A stretch of 64,000 bases of DNA, taken from the NCBI GenBank assembly GCA_037954235.1, contig JBBMOA010000021.1, positions 5,994,501-6,058,500 on the forward strand. The letters run 5' to 3'. Origin of the DNA: Aulostomus chinensis. Lineage: Eukaryota; Chordata; Actinopteri; Syngnathiformes; Aulostomidae. Positions within the stretch are counted from its first letter, which is position 1, and every line of letters begins with the position of its first letter. A model generated the notes under the pieces. It was not told the origin of the DNA and did no database searches. It saw nothing but the letters and a program-made list of their open reading frames with translations. The position numbers were made by a program, and so were the translations under genes. Shown here piece by piece: positions 59,026-64,000 of this stretch.

Positions 59026-60835
59026 AAATAGCAGGATTCACTCGAGTTATGATAACTAAAATAAACCACGTCTTTATCATGTGGCGAAGACGCGGTTAGT
59101 AGGCGTTCCTTCAAACAAACGCCATCTCCTCTTGAATAAAAATGAGGTAATCCAGCGCTTCAGTCCATCATCCGGTGAGTAAGCTGACAGGACGAGCAGC
59201 GGCGGGGTAATTTCACAGCTTCATTGCACAAGCAGACAACACTTGTGCAAAAGTACTGCGTCACTGAAGACATTTTGATTTGTCTTAGTGGGAAAATCAC
59301 AGGTGTGACTAATAACATCACCTGTAAGCCTATGATGCAACACAACACCGGGACCCTGAAGCTAAAGCCACTAAAACATTTTGGGCTTTTTTTTTTTAAA
59401 TCAAAAATGAATGCGGAATGTGATTAGATCAACTCAAACAATTCCAAGTAGATATAAAGAAAAAAAAAAACCACTGATTTTCACGACATGCAGTGATACT
59501 TGTGGTACTCGTCTCAGCGGGAAGCCACGACATCGTGAGCGTGAATGGGAATGCAGTGACTCCAGTCCATTAGATGGCGCTAATATTTCACTACACTTCT
59601 GTGCAGGGTTTGAAAACTACAAATCAATGACCAACCCTGCAGAGCACAGCAGCGCAGTCAGCACCGCAGCACACGGAGCCAGAAGGCTGATGAATTAGGA
59701 CCATAAACCATCTACAGTGTAGGACCGTAAACCCACCCAATAAATGGGAAACTGAATCAAGCCTCACCGTACCACAGCCGTGAGTACCTGCACACACCGA
59801 TCCCACCCTGAGACATCCTTTCTACTGCTCTGAAAAAGTTGATAATACACCTCAATGGCTGCAAAAAAATTTTAAAAAATCTGAAAACCCCAACATACAT
59901 AAATGTGAACCAAATATACGTCTATATTCTTCCACCATAAGGCCTGAAACACAGCCTGACTCAGTTATGCAACACTTGACATGCCGCCTGTCTGCAATAC
60001 TCAGACTCAATCACATGCCGCTCAATTTCTTGAGAATTGTCCTAGGAACGAGGGACAATAGATCAGATTATATCAGTACATATTTCCCATATATCTGATC
60101 CATTGATTTGGGCCAATATTGAGACGACACATACCCTCGTTTTTGTTTTTTTTTTGTCAATGATACTGGAAAACACCTGATAAAAAGATGCGGGTGCTGT
60201 CTACGTAGCTCACCTGGAGCTTCACACCGTCTCGTCAGACAAACCTGAGACAAACGTGTGATTTCAGGTGACAGGCACATGCTGAAATAGGCGCCCGCCC
60301 ATCGAATTCAACCTTCACATCTTCATCCGTGCTTTTAAATTAACACCCCGGTGAATATGTGCAGTTCATTTTCGTCTGACTGTGAGCAGATGGAAGCTGG
60401 AAATAGATGATGCACTTTTTCTCACAGAGCAGTTAATAGAAAGAGCTGTTCGGTGTGTGAATTCACTTCAGGAGATCGACCTCGTGGCTCGATATCACAG
60501 GGAGCCCGCTGATAATCTGACTGTAAATACAGAGCCTGGGCAGTCTGTCGTTCTGATGGACGGACCCCCCGCACGCGCACTGCGACTGGCAGACCATCGC
60601 TCTTCACGCCACCTCGTGTCACCAGTGTTTTTCCACAGGAGGATAAAAGAAAAGGGCTGATTTTGTCCGATTCATGCTTGAACAGCAACATTTAGTGAGT
60701 CACTACATCGTCTTTGTTGCGCGTCAGTGTGAATGCTGTCATTCCAGGAAGCACAGGCGACTCGATCAGAGGTTACGTGTCACCAGTCACATAGTAAATC
60801 ACGCTGCTGCTGATGTTCCTACTATTTCACCAGGA

Positions 60836-60889
60836 GAGAGAGAGAGGCAGAAAGAGAGAGAGATAGAGAGAAAAGGAGGGGGGGGGGTT
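60836..60889. repeat. (GA)n tract ending in a G-run
   Basis: Interrupted GA/AGAG units followed by about 10 G. Confidence 0.9.
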
Positions 60890-62196
60890 TCCAACATTTC
60901 CTTATTCCTGGCAATACAGCATGTTAGATTGGCATCAGATTATTTCAGTCTAAAAGGTGACATCAATGAACTCCTGATATGCTAACTGTTAGCTAGAAGA
61001 CTAATTTTCATCCCTGGCGGCTGATTCCATGTTTAACACCTGATTGTACCAAGAAAGATTTTCACCAATTCCCCACACTTCCAAAAACCGCCTTAGCAGT
61101 TTGAGACGCACACACACCAAACAATAATACTTAAAAAAAAAAAGAGGAATAAAGTGACCTTGAAAGCAACACATTCATCCCATTTCACAATTTGAAAACA
61201 ACTGTCACCTGCTGAGAAATCAAACACCACCGCTAAGTGATGTAGTTTATTTTAACGCCTGAGCTGAATAACAAATATGGCAGCATGTATTCTAAACTTT
61301 CCCCCGCTTGACTTGTTTACCGAGCATTCATGCGCGTTTTTCGAGAGCGCGGCGCTCGGCCACACCGAGCCCTGCTGCACACTCAGGCATCACAGCCCAA
61401 CGGATCATTTAGCAGGATCTCACAATTTGTGAACGCGCAGGTGAGCTTGCAGCTGTGACTCCACTACAGCGGGTGTTAACCTCTTTGTGCTGCTTCACGG
61501 ACGGACGCCGACCGGTTCAGCTGGGATGTCACATGGGTTCATTTATTTCTAGTCAAGATCAAACGTGAATAAACACTGAACACTGGGAACCGAAGCTCAT
61601 GTCTTTCCTTCTTGTTAAACAAATCCTCCCTCAACTTTCATGACCTTTTTTGAATAATCCTGCTAACAACCGGGAAAAACAGCAGCAAAGACATGACCTC
61701 TTTGGTGGGCGGGGCCATACTTCCATTCTACTGTTTACTGACTTATAATTCATCTGGAAATATTGAACCCAAAAAAAAGAGGCCATTTTGTAAGTGTACA
61801 TTCTAACTGGATGGTCAAATTAAAGAAATACAAACTATGACACACAATAAAGCCACAAAGTGCCTTCGGAGCCTCATGTTTTTAATCAAAAATCTGATTT
61901 TATTAGACCGTCCTTATTTCTTTCTTCCTGATTTAACAGTGAACAGGTGAACGCAAGCTTATGATACTCTAACATTTTGATTTCATGACATAAAACATGT
62001 CAGTAACTAACAAACTTCATATGTCCTCTAAAAAATGATGTTTGCTAAAAAGAGGCTCTAGAGGTTGATGTGGACGTTTGCCATCATCACTGTGAAAAGA
62101 GCCGTTGTGGTTGTGCATCCGCGGCTACGGCGTTCATAGCGTCGCACATCTGACAGTTGCATTTCCATAAATCATTAAAGTTGTGTTCGATTTTTT

Positions 62197-62212
62197 TGGG
62201 GGGGGGGGGGGG
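62197..62212 (+). repeat. G-run
   Basis: About 15-16 consecutive G after a T-run. Confidence 0.95.
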
Positions 62213-62849
62213 ATTATCTTACTGATTGTAACGCGGCAATCTCATAAATTTTAGCAATAATCCAAAATCGGATGTAAAAATCTCTTGGGTTGAGGGAACC
62301 CATGCTCACGCTAACTTCCTGGTTAGCCTACTAAAATACATCCCTGCTGCGCTACTCCACTGCTTGATAATTAGCCAAGCTCCTTTTGAGGAGATGTGTT
62401 TAATGAAACAGGAAGTGGTTCTTTTACAACATGGTTCCACTTATCGTAAAAGTTTTCAGGGACATTTTAATGACCGGGGAGATAAAGTTGACCAAATACA
62501 CACTACTTCTTGACTGATATCAGAGCTGCAGTGCTGCTAATACAGTGGGAGCAGTTTTCACTGTAACACTCGTCTATCAGCGAGGGCTGAATGGGCTGAA
62601 TGGTAGCAGCCCAGATGGCTAATCAATGGGTGGAAAAACACCAGGGTGGGGTACTAGAAGGAAAGCGCTAAACAGTAAGTGGCGTGTGAGAGGTCAGGTG
62701 GTCTCGGTTGTGTGTGAGCGTGAGATAACCTTCAACTTCAGTTCTTGGTCTTTATCTGGAGCTGTGAGAGGAGGCGTCGCCCACGGCTCCACAATCACTT
62801 CTAGGCTGTTATTCTCTCCGATAGTAAAATGAACTTTTCAGGGCAATTG

Positions 62850-63067
62850 TGACGTGCTTCGCAGGAAGGCGGGCTCATCATGGCGGCGGCAGACGCGGAC
62901 ATCAGCTGGGTGTGTGTGTGTGTGTGTGTGTGTCTGTATTTGATGTCTCTGATGTTGACACAAATCAAACAAGGCCTTAGTTAGGAGCCAGGAAGCTTCC
63001 AGCATGGCGGCCTCGGGTTATTTTCTGTTAATGCTGCTGATGCAACTGAGGAAGGAGGCCGAGGCAT
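62850..63067 (+). promoter_or_regulatory. GC-rich patch with two ATGGCGGC motifs (possible promoter)
   Basis: Two YY1-like ATGGCGGC words occur at 62880 and 63004, with TGACGTG nearby at about 62850, in an otherwise AT-rich interval. A (TG)n tract (62910-62933) separates them. The second ATG opens a 21-codon frame (MAASGYFLLMLLMQLRKEAE...). No gene identity can be assigned. Confidence 0.25.
62910..62933. repeat. (TG)n microsatellite
   Basis: About 24 nt of TG. Confidence 0.95.
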
Positions 63068-63551
63068 AACAGCAGCTGTGGACCTGGAGATCCCTCGATA
63101 ACCGAACACTCGTTATCATTCCAGCACCTAGCAGGAGAGCAGTGAACCCAGGGGCATAGTTCCAGACTTTCATATTTGTGTTTTGATGTTTTTGTGGCTG
63201 TGATGGCAATTAAAGTTAAAACTTTTGGTCATATGATTCATTTGTTAGTACGCCCAGTGTGAGAATTTGCTTCTTTTTGGTCTTGAATATCAATAAACTT
63301 AATATTCAGTCCTAGAAAAAATAGAAATCTTAAGTTTAGCGCAGGAATTCTGAATCTTTTCTACTTCTAAAAAGCTAAATTACAGCGCATTATGGCCTAC
63401 CCATGGGCCACAACCCAGTGGTTGACAAAACACTCCTTTAGTGATCATCATCAGCGTGCATTTATCGCAGTTTTCTGATATTATTTGCTTAAGATTCATT
63501 AAATAATCTGCTGAGTCTAATGTTGATGAGTTACTTTTATTCTTGTCAAAC

Positions 63552-63765
63552 TACAGAGCTGCAACGACTAATCGATCTACAGAAAATTAATCACTAACTC
63601 TCAGCTTAAGAGTCTATTTTTAAGCAATAATGCCAAATTTCTTTGTCTTTGCTTTGTGGACTGTTGGATGAACAAAAGAAGCAATTTAGACGTAAACATT
63701 TGGCTTCTGGGAAATCGTGACGGCGTTTTTCAAACTAAATTGACAATCATACACGACAAATGTCA
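63552..63765 (+). mobile_element. 5' part of a teleost DNA-transposon-derived repeat (GCTGCAACGAYTAATCGAT type)
   Basis: It begins AGAGCTGCAACGACTAATCG, continues CTACAGAAAATTAATC, and then has AAGCAATAATGCCAAATTTC, GTGGACTGTTGGATGAACAA and GGCTTCTGGGAAATCGTGA. I recognise this word order from a repeat that is very common in percomorph genomes. The matching right end was not found before the window closes. Confidence 0.6.
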
Positions 63766-64000
63766 TTTATCACTTGTTAAAATGGTCTTTTTAATTATGT
63801 TTCTAATTGTGCATCTTTTTAAAAAGAGACAAAATTCAATTTGAGCTTCAATTCTGGTGATGAAATAACATCCCTAGCCATAATTAAATGTCCCAGAGCC
63901 ATAAACAGCCCAAGGTTTAATGTCAAGAGCCTCCAGGAAAATCAGGGAGGGGAAATAACAGTGATGATAAAGTGACAAGAGCATCCTTGTGTCACTGAAA

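Larger units (their letters stand above)
37557..64000 (-). other. nrbp2: Probable nrbp2 intron 1 (5' exon beyond the window)
   Basis: The nrbp2 acceptor at 37557 has no matching upstream exon in this stretch: no sequence encoding the acidic ESEDES...GRWQKR motif was found on the minus strand. The interval is therefore best read as at least 26.4 kb of first intron. It holds SINE, LINE-tail and foldback DNA-element copies, microsatellites, a perfect hairpin at 58972-59025, and a GC-rich patch at 62.85-63.07 kb that might be a promoter. Open frames here encode nothing I recognise apart from a LINE fragment at about 45.0 kb. An unrecognised gene cannot be excluded. Confidence 0.5.

Overview
The window is nuclear DNA from a ray-finned fish, probably a percomorph teleost. 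Its genes are split into many short exons with GT-AG introns. (CA)n, (GA)n and homopolymer runs are abundant, and there are tRNA-derived SINEs, LINE 3' tails and foldback DNA elements of kinds common in teleosts. No bacterial, viral, rRNA, tRNA-gene or CRISPR content was seen. Gene names come from protein families I recognise by eye; no database search was possible.

Three protein genes lie head-to-tail on the minus strand in the order scrib - puf60 - nrbp2 (left to right). This is the order and orientation I recall for SCRIB-PUF60-NRBP2 on human 8q24.3. Layout: 1-17,644 is scrib intron 1, with no later scrib exon found. 17,645-17,803 is the scrib first coding exon, followed by a CpG-rich 5' flank to about 18,850. 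19,878-27,991 is a complete puf60 gene (11 coding exons, 526 codons plus stop, all splice phases reconcile). 28.0-28.1 kb is its promoter, with three TCGCGA cores. 28.7-32.2 kb is probably the long 3' UTR of nrbp2. 32,208-37,556 holds 17 coding exons of nrbp2 (465 codons plus stop), lacking only the N-terminal exon. 37,557-64,000 looks like nrbp2 intron 1, rich in repeats.

The products are not one pathway. Scribble is a cortical polarity scaffold, PUF60 is a U-tract-binding splicing and transcription factor, and NRBP2 is a pseudokinase. Their linkage is conserved synteny.

The most interesting signal is in puf60 intron 6. An inverted 55-nt copy of the intron 6/exon 7 boundary lies about 650 nt upstream of the real acceptor in the transcript. 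In the pre-mRNA the two segments could pair over 53 of 55 positions (45 Watson-Crick, 8 G.U). Eight of the nine transition differences fall in the wobble-compatible direction, which suggests a long-range RNA structure masking the exon 7 acceptor. Other points are a GC splice donor competing with an in-frame GT donor in puf60, two very short nrbp2 introns about half made of (TG)n, a perfect 22-bp hairpin at 59.0 kb, and a related pair of foldback elements at 46.7 and 53.5 kb.
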